Positions 1-6,180 of a stretch of 7,846 nucleotides of DNA are shown here, one piece after another. Within the stretch, counting starts at the first letter, position 1, and every line of letters starts with the position of its first letter. The translations under genes were made by a program, and so were the position numbers. Under the pieces are notes generated by a model. That model saw only the letters and a program-made list of their open reading frames with translations. It ran no database searches and was not told where the DNA came from. This DNA is from Bacteroidota bacterium (lineage in GTDB: Bacteria; Bacteroidota; Bacteroidia; Chitinophagales; Chitinophagaceae): NCBI GenBank assembly GCA_023436685.1, contig JAEZIL010000256.1, forward strand, positions 1-7,846, read 5' to 3'.

Positions 1-110
1 ACGTTATGTTGTGGGATGCAAAGTCAAAAGGTCCGGTTCGCATTAAGCGCGAGCGTAAAGAAGGAAATTACGTACGTATCTCTAAAAAATCAGGAGAGGA
101 GGTTAAATAA
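1..110 (+). CDS. rplX: 50S ribosomal protein L24 (uL24), C-terminal end, partial
   Basis: This is the last 35 codons of L24, read in the frame beginning at base 3 and ending with TAA at 108-110; the 5' part lies outside the window. The fragment opens [19 protein letters not shown] and ends in SGEEVK, which fits the C-terminal tail of L24 (the 'N-V-M-L-W-D' strand followed by a basic tail). L24 binds 23S rRNA domain I and is one of the assembly-initiating proteins of the large subunit. The stop codon overlaps the start of rplE by one base (TAATG), which suggests translational coupling. The final Glu-Glu-Val codons (GAG GAG GTT) also spell a consensus ribosome binding site for rplE. Identity rests on the fragment plus its position directly before rplE. 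Confidence 0.92.
   Translation, partial: VMLWDAKSKGPVRIKRERKEGNYVRISKKSGEEVK
97..103 (+). promoter_or_regulatory. Consensus Shine-Dalgarno for rplE
   Basis: AGGAGGT is fully complementary to the canonical anti-Shine-Dalgarno ACCTCCT and lies six bases before the ATG at 110. It is embedded in the last codons of rplX. None of the other starts on the + strand in this window has a comparable purine block; they are preceded by A- and T-rich sequence, as usual for Bacteroidota. The sequence match is direct; that it functions in this organism is inference. Confidence 0.6.
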
Positions 111-685
111 TGAAAACGACAACATACATACCTCGTTTACAGAAAAAATATAAAGAGGAAGTAGTACCTGCTTTGATGAAGAAGTTCGGATACTCTACCG
201 TTATGCAATGCCCCCGCCTGGTGAAGATATGCTTGAACCAAGGTGTGAAAGGCTCTGTAGCAGATAAAAAACTTATAGACGATGCGGTTAATGAGATGAC
301 CAACATCTCTGGCCAAAAGGCAGTACCTACTTTGTCTAAAAAAGATATCTCAAACTTTAAGCTGCGTAAAGCAATGCCTATTGGTGCACGCGTTACGCTG
401 CGCGGTGCAAACATGTACGATTTTCTGGATCGTTTTGTAGCAGTATCTCTGCCACGTGTGCGCGACTTTAAAGGTATTAATGAGAAGTCTTTCGATGGCC
501 GTGGTAATTATACTATGGGCGTAACAGAACAAATCATTTTCCCCGAGATCAATATCGATAAGATTGCTCGTATCAGTGGTATGGATATCACCTTCGTAAC
601 TACTGCTAAAACAAATGAAGAAGCTTACGAACTGTTGAAAGAACTGGGAATGCCTTTCAAAAACATTAAGAAAGATAACAACTAA
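110..685 (+). CDS. rplE: 50S ribosomal protein L5 (uL5)
   Basis: This 191-residue protein is L5, which binds 5S rRNA and, with L18 and L25-type proteins, builds the central protuberance; it contacts the P-site tRNA and bridges to the small subunit. It starts [21 protein letters not shown], typical of the family N-terminus, and carries the conserved centre 'LNQGVKGS' (about residues 42-49), '[17 protein letters not shown]' (about 83-99) and '[20 protein letters not shown]' (about 118-137). The length is slightly above the usual 179-185, with a Lys/Asn-rich C-terminal tail. The ATG at 110 is chosen because it overlaps the rplX stop and follows a strong ribosome binding site. rpsN follows after 16 bp. 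Confidence 0.98.
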   Translation: MKTTTYIPRLQKKYKEEVVPALMKKFGYSTVMQCPRLVKICLNQGVKGSVADKKLIDDAVNEMTNISGQKAVPTLSKKDISNFKLRKAMPIGARVTLRGANMYDFLDRFVAVSLPRVRDFKGINEKSFDGRGNYTMGVTEQIIFPEINIDKIARISGMDITFVTTAKTNEEAYELLKELGMPFKNIKKDNN

Positions 686-701
686 TTCTAAAGAATAATA
701 A

Positions 702-971
702 ATGGCAAAAGAATCAGTAAAAGCCCGCCAACGCAAACGCGAACGCATGGTGGCTCAGTATGCTGAAAAACGCGCTGCTTTGAAAGCTGCAGGTGATTAT
801 GCAGGGTTAGATAAACTTCCCAAAAACTCTTCACCTACACGTTTAAAGAACCGTTGCCAGATTACAGGCCGCCCCAGAGGTTATATGCGTCAGTTCGGTC
901 TGGCTCGTGTAATGTTCCGTGAAATGGCACTGGATGGCAAAATACCTGGAGTGCGTAAAGCTTCATGGTAA
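702..971 (+). CDS. rpsN: 30S ribosomal protein S14 (uS14), zinc-free type
   Basis: An 89-residue S14, a head protein of the small subunit needed for late assembly. The C-terminal signature '[20 protein letters not shown]' (about residues 50-69) and the end '[11 protein letters not shown]' are diagnostic. It is the long, zinc-independent (C-minus) form: there is only one cysteine (Cys52) and no CxxC pairs, unlike the 61-residue zinc-ribbon type. The basic N-terminal helix ([10 protein letters not shown]) follows the ATG at once. Upstream sequence is A-rich without a Shine-Dalgarno. An 82-bp gap separates it from rpsH. Confidence 0.98.
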   Translation: MAKESVKARQRKRERMVAQYAEKRAALKAAGDYAGLDKLPKNSSPTRLKNRCQITGRPRGYMRQFGLARVMFREMALDGKIPGVRKASW

Positions 972-1019
972 CCCTAAAAATTAAATAGGGAAACGTTTCA
1001 AAGTCAGGTATTTTCCTGA
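972..1019 (+). other. rpsN-rpsH intercistronic gap with two small hairpins
   Basis: Two short inverted repeats sit in the 82-bp gap: CCCTA/TAGGG (972-976 with 986-990, 9-nt loop) and TCAGG/CCTGA (1004-1008 with 1015-1019, loop TATTTT). Each stem is only 5 bp and could arise by chance in a gap of this size. The rest of the gap, up to the ATG at 1054, is A-rich and shows no Shine-Dalgarno. Confidence 0.3.
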
Positions 1020-1053
1020 TACTCGTAACAAATATTACAAACAAAACTGAAAA

Positions 1054-1452
1054 ATGGTAACAGATCCTATAGCAGACTTTTTAACCCGCATCCGTAACGC
1101 ACAAATGGCGCGTCACCGCATAGTGGAGATCCCAGCATCTAATGTTAAAAAGCGTATGACGGAGATCCTTTATGATAAAGGCTATATCCTGAAATACAAA
1201 TTTGAAGATGATAACAAGCAAGGCATCATCAAAATAGCATTGAAATACGATGCACAAACTAAAGAGCCTGCTATCAGGTCTCTAGAGCGCGTTAGCCGCC
1301 CTGGGTTGCGTCAATATGCAAAACCAGCTGATATACGCCGTGTAATGAGTGGTTTGGGTATTGCTATCGTTTCAACATCGAAAGGTGTAATGACAGATAA
1401 AGAAGCGCGTGCCCAAAACGTAGGTGGTGAAGTTCTTTGCAACATTTATTAA
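1054..1452 (+). CDS. rpsH: 30S ribosomal protein S8 (uS8)
   Basis: A 132-residue S8, full length for the family. S8 binds helix 21 of 16S rRNA and organises the central domain of the small subunit. The N-terminal domain begins 'VTDPIADFLTRIRNAQMARH', the classic S8 opening. The C-terminal domain carries the signature 'GIAIVSTSKGVMTDKEAR' (about residues 92-109) and ends GGEVLCNIY. In Escherichia coli S8 is also the translational repressor of this operon, binding near the rplX-rplE junction. Here that junction overlaps by one base, so a similar site would have to lie inside coding sequence or elsewhere; I did not identify one. Confidence 0.98.
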   Translation: MVTDPIADFLTRIRNAQMARHRIVEIPASNVKKRMTEILYDKGYILKYKFEDDNKQGIIKIALKYDAQTKEPAIRSLERVSRPGLRQYAKPADIRRVMSGLGIAIVSTSKGVMTDKEARAQNVGGEVLCNIY

Positions 1453-1481
1453 TAAGTAAGTAATTAGAGGCTGATACATTA

Positions 1482-1514
1482 AGCCGTGCCTATACAAGGC
1501 TGACCGGTCAGGCT
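1482..1514 (+). other. GC-rich inverted repeat between rpsH and rplF
   Basis: The 94-bp gap contains a 12-bp perfect palindrome, CTGACCGGTCAG (1500-1511). It extends to a 7-bp stem AGGCTGA/TCAGGCT (1497-1503 with 1508-1514) with one G-G mismatch and loop CCGG. Alternative pairings exist with AGCC at 1482-1485 and GCCT at 1488-1491, so two mutually exclusive folds are possible. No U-run follows, so this is not an intrinsic terminator. A role in mRNA stability, or as a protein or ribosome binding element, is conjecture. Confidence 0.4.
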
Positions 1515-1546
1515 CAACAACATAAACAATATAAAAGCTAATTACG

Positions 1547-2101
1547 ATGTCTCGTATAGGTAAAAAAACAATACCCGTTGTAAAAGGTGTTACAGTTACT
1601 GTTTCTCCTGCTAACGAGGTAACTTTAAAAGGCCCTAAAGGCGAATTGAAAGAAGCGATAGATCGCGATATTAAGATAGAGGTAGTCAACGACGAGATCG
1701 TGGTTACCCGTCCTACTGATCAGATTCGTCACCGCGCCTTACATGGTCTTTATCGCTCTCTTATAGCTAACATGATGAAAGGTGTTACTGAGGGCTTTAA
1801 AAAAGAACTGGAACTGGTAGGTGTGGGTTACCGTGCTGCTGTACAAGGCCAGCAAATAGATATGGCTCTTGGTTTTTCTCACAATATCATCTTTGATCTT
1901 CCTAAAGAAATAAAAGCGTCTGCAACTGCTGAAAAAGGTCAGAACCCAAGAATAATTCTTGAGTCGAACGACAAACAGCTTTTAGGTGCAGTAGCTGCTA
2001 AAATACGTAGCCTTCGTAAGCCTGAACCATACAAAGGTAAAGGTGTGCGTTACTCAGACGAAATCGTTCGTCGTAAAGCAGGTAAGGCAGCTGGTAAATA
2101 A
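1547..2101 (+). CDS. rplF: 50S ribosomal protein L6 (uL6)
   Basis: A 184-residue L6, which binds 23S rRNA domain VI near the sarcin-ricin loop and supports the factor-binding region. It begins 'MSRIGKKTIPVVKGVTV', as L6 proteins do. It has the two duplicated alpha/beta domains (about residues 1-80 and 83-178), the linker motif 'RSLIANMMKGVTEGFKKEL' (70-88) and the L6 signature PEPYKGKGVRY (159-169). The tail is Lys/Ala-rich (RRKAGKAAGK). No Shine-Dalgarno precedes the ATG. A strong hairpin follows the stop codon within the 106-bp gap to rplR. Confidence 0.98.
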   Translation: MSRIGKKTIPVVKGVTVTVSPANEVTLKGPKGELKEAIDRDIKIEVVNDEIVVTRPTDQIRHRALHGLYRSLIANMMKGVTEGFKKELELVGVGYRAAVQGQQIDMALGFSHNIIFDLPKEIKASATAEKGQNPRIILESNDKQLLGAVAAKIRSLRKPEPYKGKGVRYSDEIVRRKAGKAAGK

Positions 2102-2109
2102 GCTAATTG

Positions 2110-2146
2110 ATCATCATCCACCAAAGTGGATGATGATTCTTTATAA
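2110..2146 (+). terminator. Perfect 12-bp hairpin after rplF (possible attenuator or weak terminator)
   Basis: ATCATCATCCAC (2110-2121), loop CAAA (2122-2125) and GTGGATGATGAT (2126-2137) form a perfect 12-bp stem eight bases after the rplF stop. The following bases, TCTTTATAAC, are only loosely U-rich, so termination would be partial at best. The element lies inside the operon, before six more co-oriented genes, so a full stop here would need an unseen promoter downstream. The alternatives are an mRNA stability or processing hairpin. A weaker 6-bp stem (TCTCTG/CAGGGA, loop CCAAAA) follows near 2171-2188. Confidence 0.5.
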
Positions 2147-2207
2147 CAATAAATTAAAACTCCGGTAGCTCTCTGCCAAAACAGGGAAGCCCGTAAAACT
2201 TAAGAAT

Positions 2208-2567
2208 ATGTCAGTTGATAAAAAAGTAATGCGCCGCCAGAAATTACGTTGGCGTATACGTGCGAAAGTGACAGGTGTTGCAAATAAGCCACGTCTTTCA
2301 GTTTTCCGCAGCAATAAAGATATATATGCACAGCTTATTGACGATGCTACAGGCACTACATTGGCTGCTGCTAATTCCCGCCAAAAAGATATCGCTGCTC
2401 AAAGCGGCACTAAGATCGAAAAATCGGTGTTAGTAGGTAAGGCTCTGGCTCAAAAAGCTGTTGCTTTAGGTATCGAGGCTTGCATTTTTGATCGTGGTGG
2501 TTATCTGTACCATGGCCGTGTAAAGGCTATTGCTGATGGCGCTCGTGAAGGTGGTTTGAAATTCTAA
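2208..2567 (+). CDS. rplR: 50S ribosomal protein L18 (uL18)
   Basis: A 119-residue L18, a 5S rRNA-binding protein of the central protuberance that works with L5. It has the basic N-terminus '[18 protein letters not shown]', the strand '[20 protein letters not shown]' (about 27-46) and the invariant C-terminus with '[20 protein letters not shown]' (94-113) ending EGGLKF. The length is normal. The ATG at 2208 is preceded by AT-rich sequence without a Shine-Dalgarno. A 74-bp gap with two small hairpins follows. Confidence 0.98.
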   Translation: MSVDKKVMRRQKLRWRIRAKVTGVANKPRLSVFRSNKDIYAQLIDDATGTTLAAANSRQKDIAAQSGTKIEKSVLVGKALAQKAVALGIEACIFDRGGYLYHGRVKAIADGAREGGLKF

Positions 2568-2578
2568 AAATTATTAAG

Positions 2579-2625
2579 CGGGTTCGACCCGGATCAACAC
2601 AAAATATTCTATGCCTCCAGGCATA
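2579..2625 (+). other. Two hairpins between rplR and rpsE
   Basis: CGGGT/ACCCG (2579-2583 with 2587-2591, 3-nt loop TCG) is followed by TATGCC/GGCATA (2610-2615 with 2620-2625, loop TCCA). Both are perfect, GC-bearing stems inside a 74-bp gap. Neither is followed directly by a U-run, so they are not standard terminators. No promoter motif was recognised. Confidence 0.4.
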
Positions 2626-2641
2626 AGCAAATAGATAAAAA

Positions 2642-3160
2642 ATGGCGAAAACACAATTCAATCGCGTAAAAGGTGGAGACCTGGAACTGCAGGAAAAAGT
2701 AGTTGCTATCAACCGTGTTGTAAAAACAACTAAAGGTGGTCGTGCATTCAGCTTTTCAGCTCTTGTAGTAGTAGGTAATGGTGCAGGGGTAGTAGGTCAT
2801 GGCCTTGGTAAAGCTAAAGAAGTACAGGAAGCTATTACCAAAGGTATAGATGATGCAAAGAAAAATTTGATAAAAGTACCGGTAATGAATGGTACTATAC
2901 CTCACGAACAGTTGGCTAAGGAAGGTGCGGCAAAAGTTATGATCCGCCCGGCAGCACATGGTACTGGTGTAATAGCTGGTGGTAGCATGCGTGCTGTATT
3001 GGAAGCGGCAGGTATAACAGACGTACTGTCTAAATCTTTAGGTTCTGCTAACCCGCACAACGTGGTAAAAGCTACTTTTAGTGCTTTGGGCCTATTGCGC
3101 GAGCCGGTACAGGTTGCAAAACAACGCAACATAAACCTGAAAAAGGTATTTAACGGTTAA
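2642..3160 (+). CDS. rpsE: 30S ribosomal protein S5 (uS5)
   Basis: A 172-residue S5, which helps form the mRNA entry channel and affects decoding accuracy. The N-terminal double-stranded-RNA-binding-like domain (about 14-80) contains '[20 protein letters not shown]' (24-43), the S5 signature and the loop where spectinomycin-resistance changes occur in other bacteria; no obvious deletion is seen there. The C-terminal domain carries '[20 protein letters not shown]' (107-126) and '[15 protein letters not shown]' (135-149). The length is normal. The sequence just before the ATG is A-rich (GATAAAAA). Confidence 0.98.
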   Translation: MAKTQFNRVKGGDLELQEKVVAINRVVKTTKGGRAFSFSALVVVGNGAGVVGHGLGKAKEVQEAITKGIDDAKKNLIKVPVMNGTIPHEQLAKEGAAKVMIRPAAHGTGVIAGGSMRAVLEAAGITDVLSKSLGSANPHNVVKATFSALGLLREPVQVAKQRNINLKKVFNG

Positions 3161-3166
3161 TACCGT
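3153..3166 (+). other. Small hairpin spanning the rpsE stop codon
   Basis: ACGGT/ACCGT (3153-3157 with 3162-3166) pairs across the rpsE TAA, which sits in the 4-nt loop TAAT. The stem is just 5 bp with no U-run. The rest of the 53-bp gap to rpmD is AT-rich with nothing else recognisable. It may be coincidental. Confidence 0.25.
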
Positions 3167-3213
3167 ACTGCCTTGTAAACTTTGAATATTAACTATTTGA
3201 ATTATTAAGCGTC

Positions 3214-3396
3214 ATGGCTAAGATAAAAATTACACAACTGAAAAGCGGTATCGACCGTCCTGAGCGTCAAAAGCGTACGCTAAAGGCGCTGGGTCTGCGT
3301 AAATTGCACTCTTCAGTTGAAGTAGAAGCAACACCCCAGATTCTGGGTATGGTTAAAGCTGTTAACCACCTGGTAAAAGTAGAAGAAGCAAAATAA
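3214..3396 (+). CDS. rpmD: 50S ribosomal protein L30 (uL30)
   Basis: A 60-residue protein of the short bacterial L30 type, which sits on the solvent side of the large subunit. The pattern 'KIKITQLKSGIDRPERQKRT' (3-22) followed by 'LKALGLRKLHSSVEVE' and 'GMVKAVNHLVKVEE' matches the family from end to end. It lies in its expected place between rpsE and rplO. No Shine-Dalgarno precedes the ATG. Confidence 0.97.
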   Translation: MAKIKITQLKSGIDRPERQKRTLKALGLRKLHSSVEVEATPQILGMVKAVNHLVKVEEAK

Positions 3397-3409
3397 TTAT
3401 TAACCTGAT

Positions 3410-3436
3410 TTGCGAGCGGTTATACATTCCGCGCAA
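3410..3436 (+). other. Bulged hairpin between rpmD and rplO
   Basis: TTGC-GA-GCGG (3410-3419) pairs with CCGCGCAA (3429-3436), giving eight base pairs interrupted by a 2-nt GA bulge, with a 9-nt loop. It takes up nearly half of the 60-bp gap. No U-run follows, so it is not a normal terminator. Function is unknown. Confidence 0.35.
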
Positions 3437-3456
3437 GTTCAAAAATTGTATATACT

Positions 3457-3903
3457 ATGCAACTGCACAATTTAAAGCCTGCTGAAGGCGCTACACACAG
3501 ATCTAAACGTATTGGTCGTGGTGAAGGTAGTGGCCATGGTGGTACAGCTACTAAAGGTAACAAAGGTCAACAAGCACGTACCGGTTATCAATCTAAAAAA
3601 GGTCACGAAGGTGGTCAGATGCCTATTCAGCGTCGTATGCCTAAACGTGGTTTTAAAAGTCTTGACCGTGTTGACTATAAAGTATTCAATCTTGGCCAGT
3701 TAGATTTCCTGATCGAGAAGTACAATATCGAAGAGTTTAACTTAGATAATCTGTACATCAATGGTTTAATAAACCGTACCGATTCAGTTAAGATCTTAGG
3801 CAACGGTGAAACCAAAGCGAAAATAGCGTTCAAAGTAAATGCTATCAGCGCAAAAGCCAAGCAAGCAATTGAAGATGCTGGCGGCTCGGTAGAACTGGTT
3901 TAA
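3457..3903 (+). CDS. rplO: 50S ribosomal protein L15 (uL15)
   Basis: A 148-residue L15, a late-assembling large-subunit protein. The long, Gly/Lys/Arg-rich extension that threads into 23S rRNA is plain: 'RSKRIGRGEGSGHGGTATKG' (15-34), 'GHEGGQMPIQRRMPKRGF' (49-66). The globular C-terminal domain holds the family signature starting at 'VKILGNGETKAKIAFKVNAI' (111-130) and ends AGGSVELV. The length is normal for bacteria. A strong intrinsic terminator-like hairpin begins 17 bp after its stop codon. Confidence 0.98.
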   Translation: MQLHNLKPAEGATHRSKRIGRGEGSGHGGTATKGNKGQQARTGYQSKKGHEGGQMPIQRRMPKRGFKSLDRVDYKVFNLGQLDFLIEKYNIEEFNLDNLYINGLINRTDSVKILGNGETKAKIAFKVNAISAKAKQAIEDAGGSVELV

Positions 3904-3919
3904 TTTATAACATTATCGG

Positions 3920-3950
3920 AAAGACGCATTTGGATAAATGCGTCTTTTAT
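3920..3950 (+). terminator. Intrinsic terminator between rplO and secY
   Basis: AAAGACGCATTT (3920-3931) and AAATGCGTCTTT (3936-3947) form a perfect 12-bp stem around the loop GGAT, and a U-rich tail (TCTTTTAT, then CGTTTATT) follows. This is the classic form of a Rho-independent terminator, with an A-run before and a U-run after. Termination here would separate secY-map from the ribosomal genes. I saw no clear Bacteroidota promoter (TAnnTTTG type) between it and secY, so partial read-through is a reasonable alternative. Confidence 0.75.
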
Positions 3951-3992
3951 CGTTTATTCGCATTTCATTTTTCCTGATTAACAAACGTCCCA

Positions 3993-5345
3993 GTGAAGAA
4001 ACTTATTGAAACGCTTAAGAACATTTGGAGCATAGATGAGCTTCGTAAGCGTATCCTATTTACGTTATTGCTTGTTTTAGTGTACCGTGCCGGTTGCTAT
4101 ATAACCCTTCCCGGCATCAACCCTAATCTCTTAGCTTTAGACAGCAGTAAAGAAGGCCTTTTAGGCTTATTTAACATGTTTGCTGGTGGTGCATTTAGCC
4201 GCGCCTCCATATTTGCGCTTGGTGTAATGCCATATATCTCAGCCTCTATCTTTATGCAACTGGCAGGTATAGTTGTACCTCAAATAGCCAAGATGCAACG
4301 TGAGGATAGTGGTCGTAAGAAAATAACCCAATACACACGTTATTTAACTGTTTTAGTTACAGCCTTCCAGGCAAGTGCTTATGTTGCTTACTTGCGTACC
4401 CAAACCGGAATGGCTATTGTGCCTGAATTTGGTGACTTTATGTTCTGGTTATCAACAGTTGTAGTGCTAACGGCCGGTACATTGTTTGTAATGTGGATGG
4501 GCGAAAAAATAACTGATAAAGGTATTGGTAATGGTACATCATTAATCATCATGGTGGGTATCCTTGCCCGTCTTCCTGAATCGTTATTCCAGGAATTCAG
4601 TGCACGTAACCTTGGTGGCGGCGGCGGTTTGTTGATATTCCTAATAGAAATGGCAATATTTATCGCTGTGATAGTAGGTCTTATCCTGCTTACGCAAGGT
4701 GTACGTAAAATACCATTGAACTATGCACGCCGTGTAATAGGCAGCAGCAATGCCGCTCGCGAAATAACTGGTGGCTCGCGCGATTTTATACCATTGAAAG
4801 TAAACTCCGCAGGTGTAATGCCTATCATCTTTGCGCAGGCTATTATGTTTATACCTGCTACTATTGCAGGTTTTACAGCCAATGAAAGTGCGCAAGGTTT
4901 TGTACGTGCCATGTCAGATCATACATCTCTTTGGTACAACCTGATATATGCTGTATTAGTAATTGCATTTACATACTTCTACACAGCACTAATCTTTAAT
5001 CCAACTGAAATGGCTGATAATCTTAAGCGGAATAACAGCTTCATACCAGGTGTAAAACCAGGTGAGCCTACTGCTGATTATATTGCTACCATAATGGATC
5101 GTATTACACTTCCTGGCGCTGTATTTCTGGCTATTGCCGGTATACTGCCTGGTATCGCTGCTTTGTTTGGTGTTACCAGTGGCTTCGCATCATTCTTTGG
5201 TGGTACTTCAATGCTGATAGGTGTAGGTGTAATACTAGATACTTTGCAACAGATAGAAAGCCACTTGCTGATGCGCCAATATGATGGGCTAATGACATCG
5301 GGCCGTATCACAGGCCGCCAGAGCGCTGCCAGTGCTTCTGTTTAA
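3993..5345 (+). CDS. secY: Protein translocase subunit SecY
   Basis: A 450-residue SecY, the channel subunit of the SecYEG translocon in the inner membrane, which exports unfolded proteins with SecA and inserts membrane proteins with the signal recognition particle. Ten hydrophobic segments can be placed at roughly 21-40, 74-96, 115-135, 150-170, 182-197, 214-236, 269-293, 315-336, 372-394 and 402-422. The plug region 'GLFNMFAGGAFSRASIFALG' (58-77), 'KGIGNGTSLII' (176-186) and the cytosolic loops 'RKIPLNYARRVIG' (238-250) and 'ADNLKRNNSFIPGVKPGEPT' (341-360) are conserved. Lys355 stands where E. coli has Arg357, a residue important for SecA-driven transport; I believe Lys is common in this phylum. 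The start is GTG: an in-frame stop lies at 3975-3977 and the N-terminus KKLIETLKNIW is family-typical. Confidence 0.97.
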   Translation: MKKLIETLKNIWSIDELRKRILFTLLLVLVYRAGCYITLPGINPNLLALDSSKEGLLGLFNMFAGGAFSRASIFALGVMPYISASIFMQLAGIVVPQIAKMQREDSGRKKITQYTRYLTVLVTAFQASAYVAYLRTQTGMAIVPEFGDFMFWLSTVVVLTAGTLFVMWMGEKITDKGIGNGTSLIIMVGILARLPESLFQEFSARNLGGGGGLLIFLIEMAIFIAVIVGLILLTQGVRKIPLNYARRVIGSSNAAREITGGSRDFIPLKVNSAGVMPIIFAQAIMFIPATIAGFTANESAQGFVRAMSDHTSLWYNLIYAVLVIAFTYFYTALIFNPTEMADNLKRNNSFIPGVKPGEPTADYIATIMDRITLPGAVFLAIAGILPGIAALFGVTSGFASFFGGTSMLIGVGVILDTLQQIESHLLMRQYDGLMTSGRITGRQSAASASV

Positions 5346-5359
5346 TTGAATTGCTTGAA

Positions 5360-6178
5360 ATGATACATATTAGAAGTAAAGAAGAAATTGAGATAATAAG
5401 AAAAAGTGCTTTAATGGTAACTGCCACCTTAACCGAGGTGGCAGCCTTTTTAAGGCCCGGGATCACTACCTTATCTATAGATAAGATGGCTGAGACCTTT
5501 ATACGCGATAATGGTGGTGTCCCATCATTTAAAGGGTATAATGGTTTCCCTGCGTCGCTTTGTATATCTGTTAATGAAACAGTAGTACATGGGTTCCCCA
5601 GCAATTATGAACTAAAAGAAGGAGATATTATATCGGTTGATTGCGGCGTATATATGAACGGCTATCATGGCGATCATGCCTATACGTTTGCTATTGGTAA
5701 TGTAGCACCCGAATTGCTTAAACTAATGCGCATTACCAAAAATGCCCTTGCCCGCGCTGTGCACGAAGCGCACGAAGGCAACAGGGTAGGCGATATATCT
5801 TACGCGGTGGAGTACCTTACCAACAAAGAACACGGATATGGTGTTGTGCGCGAATTGGTTGGCCATGGTGTAGGTAAAAAGCTACATGAAGACCCCCAAG
5901 TGCCAAATTATGGTAAACGTAGCGATGGTAAAAAACTAAAAGAAGGAATGGTTTTGGCAATAGAGCCGATGATAAACCTTGGTACGCGTAATGTGTATAC
6001 TTTGGAGGATGGATGGACAATTGTGACGGCCGATGGAAAGCCATCTGTACACTATGAACATACCACTGCTGTAGGTAAGCACAGGGGAGAAGCGCTTTCT
6101 AATTTTGCACCCATAGAGGCTGCAGAATTAAAAAATAAAGAATTGAATACAGGGCATCTGCAACAGGAGTCGGAATAA
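5360..6178 (+). CDS. map: Methionine aminopeptidase, type I
   Basis: This 272-residue cytosolic enzyme removes the initiator methionine from nascent proteins with small second residues. It has the 'pita-bread' fold and all five metal ligands: Asp94 (VDCG), Asp105 (HGDHAYTF), His169 (GHGVG), Glu202 (IEPM) and Glu233 (HYEHTTAV). The substrate-contacting histidines are His77 and His176. There is no N-terminal zinc-finger extension, so it is the short bacterial form. I chose the ATG at 5360, giving MIHIRSKEEIEIIR, over an in-frame TTG nine bases upstream because MIHI/MIYY is the usual opening in this phylum. The tail after about residue 247 looks longer than usual by 10-15 residues. It follows secY by 14 bp and is presumably co-transcribed with it. 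Confidence 0.97.
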   Translation: MIHIRSKEEIEIIRKSALMVTATLTEVAAFLRPGITTLSIDKMAETFIRDNGGVPSFKGYNGFPASLCISVNETVVHGFPSNYELKEGDIISVDCGVYMNGYHGDHAYTFAIGNVAPELLKLMRITKNALARAVHEAHEGNRVGDISYAVEYLTNKEHGYGVVRELVGHGVGKKLHEDPQVPNYGKRSDGKKLKEGMVLAIEPMINLGTRNVYTLEDGWTIVTADGKPSVHYEHTTAVGKHRGEALSNFAPIEAAELKNKELNTGHLQQESE

Positions 6179-6180
6179 GA

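Noticed and set aside
350..748. Minus-strand 132-codon open frame opposite rplE and rpsN
   Set aside because: It lies antisense to two unmistakable ribosomal protein genes, and its translation shows no recognisable domain; it is a shadow frame.
1372..1689. Minus-strand 105-codon open frame across the rpsH-rplF junction
   Set aside because: It overlaps conserved coding sequence on both sides and resembles no known family.
2642..3160. Possible spectinomycin-resistance variant in S5
   Set aside because: The loop around residues 24-35 has no deletion or clear resistance substitution that I can identify; it reads as an ordinary family sequence.
3512..3703. 63-codon + strand frame inside rplO, rich in Val and Lys
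   Set aside because: It is the +1 frame of the Gly/Lys-rich L15 extension, and its repetitive look comes from that low-complexity codon pattern.
5351..5359. Upstream in-frame TTG start for map (adds three residues, MLE)
   Set aside because: The ATG at 5360 gives the family-typical N-terminus MIHIRSKEE, and the TTG has no supporting ribosome site.
5308..5604. Minus-strand 98-codon frame over the secY-map junction
   Set aside because: It is antisense to conserved SecY and Map residues, with no independent support.
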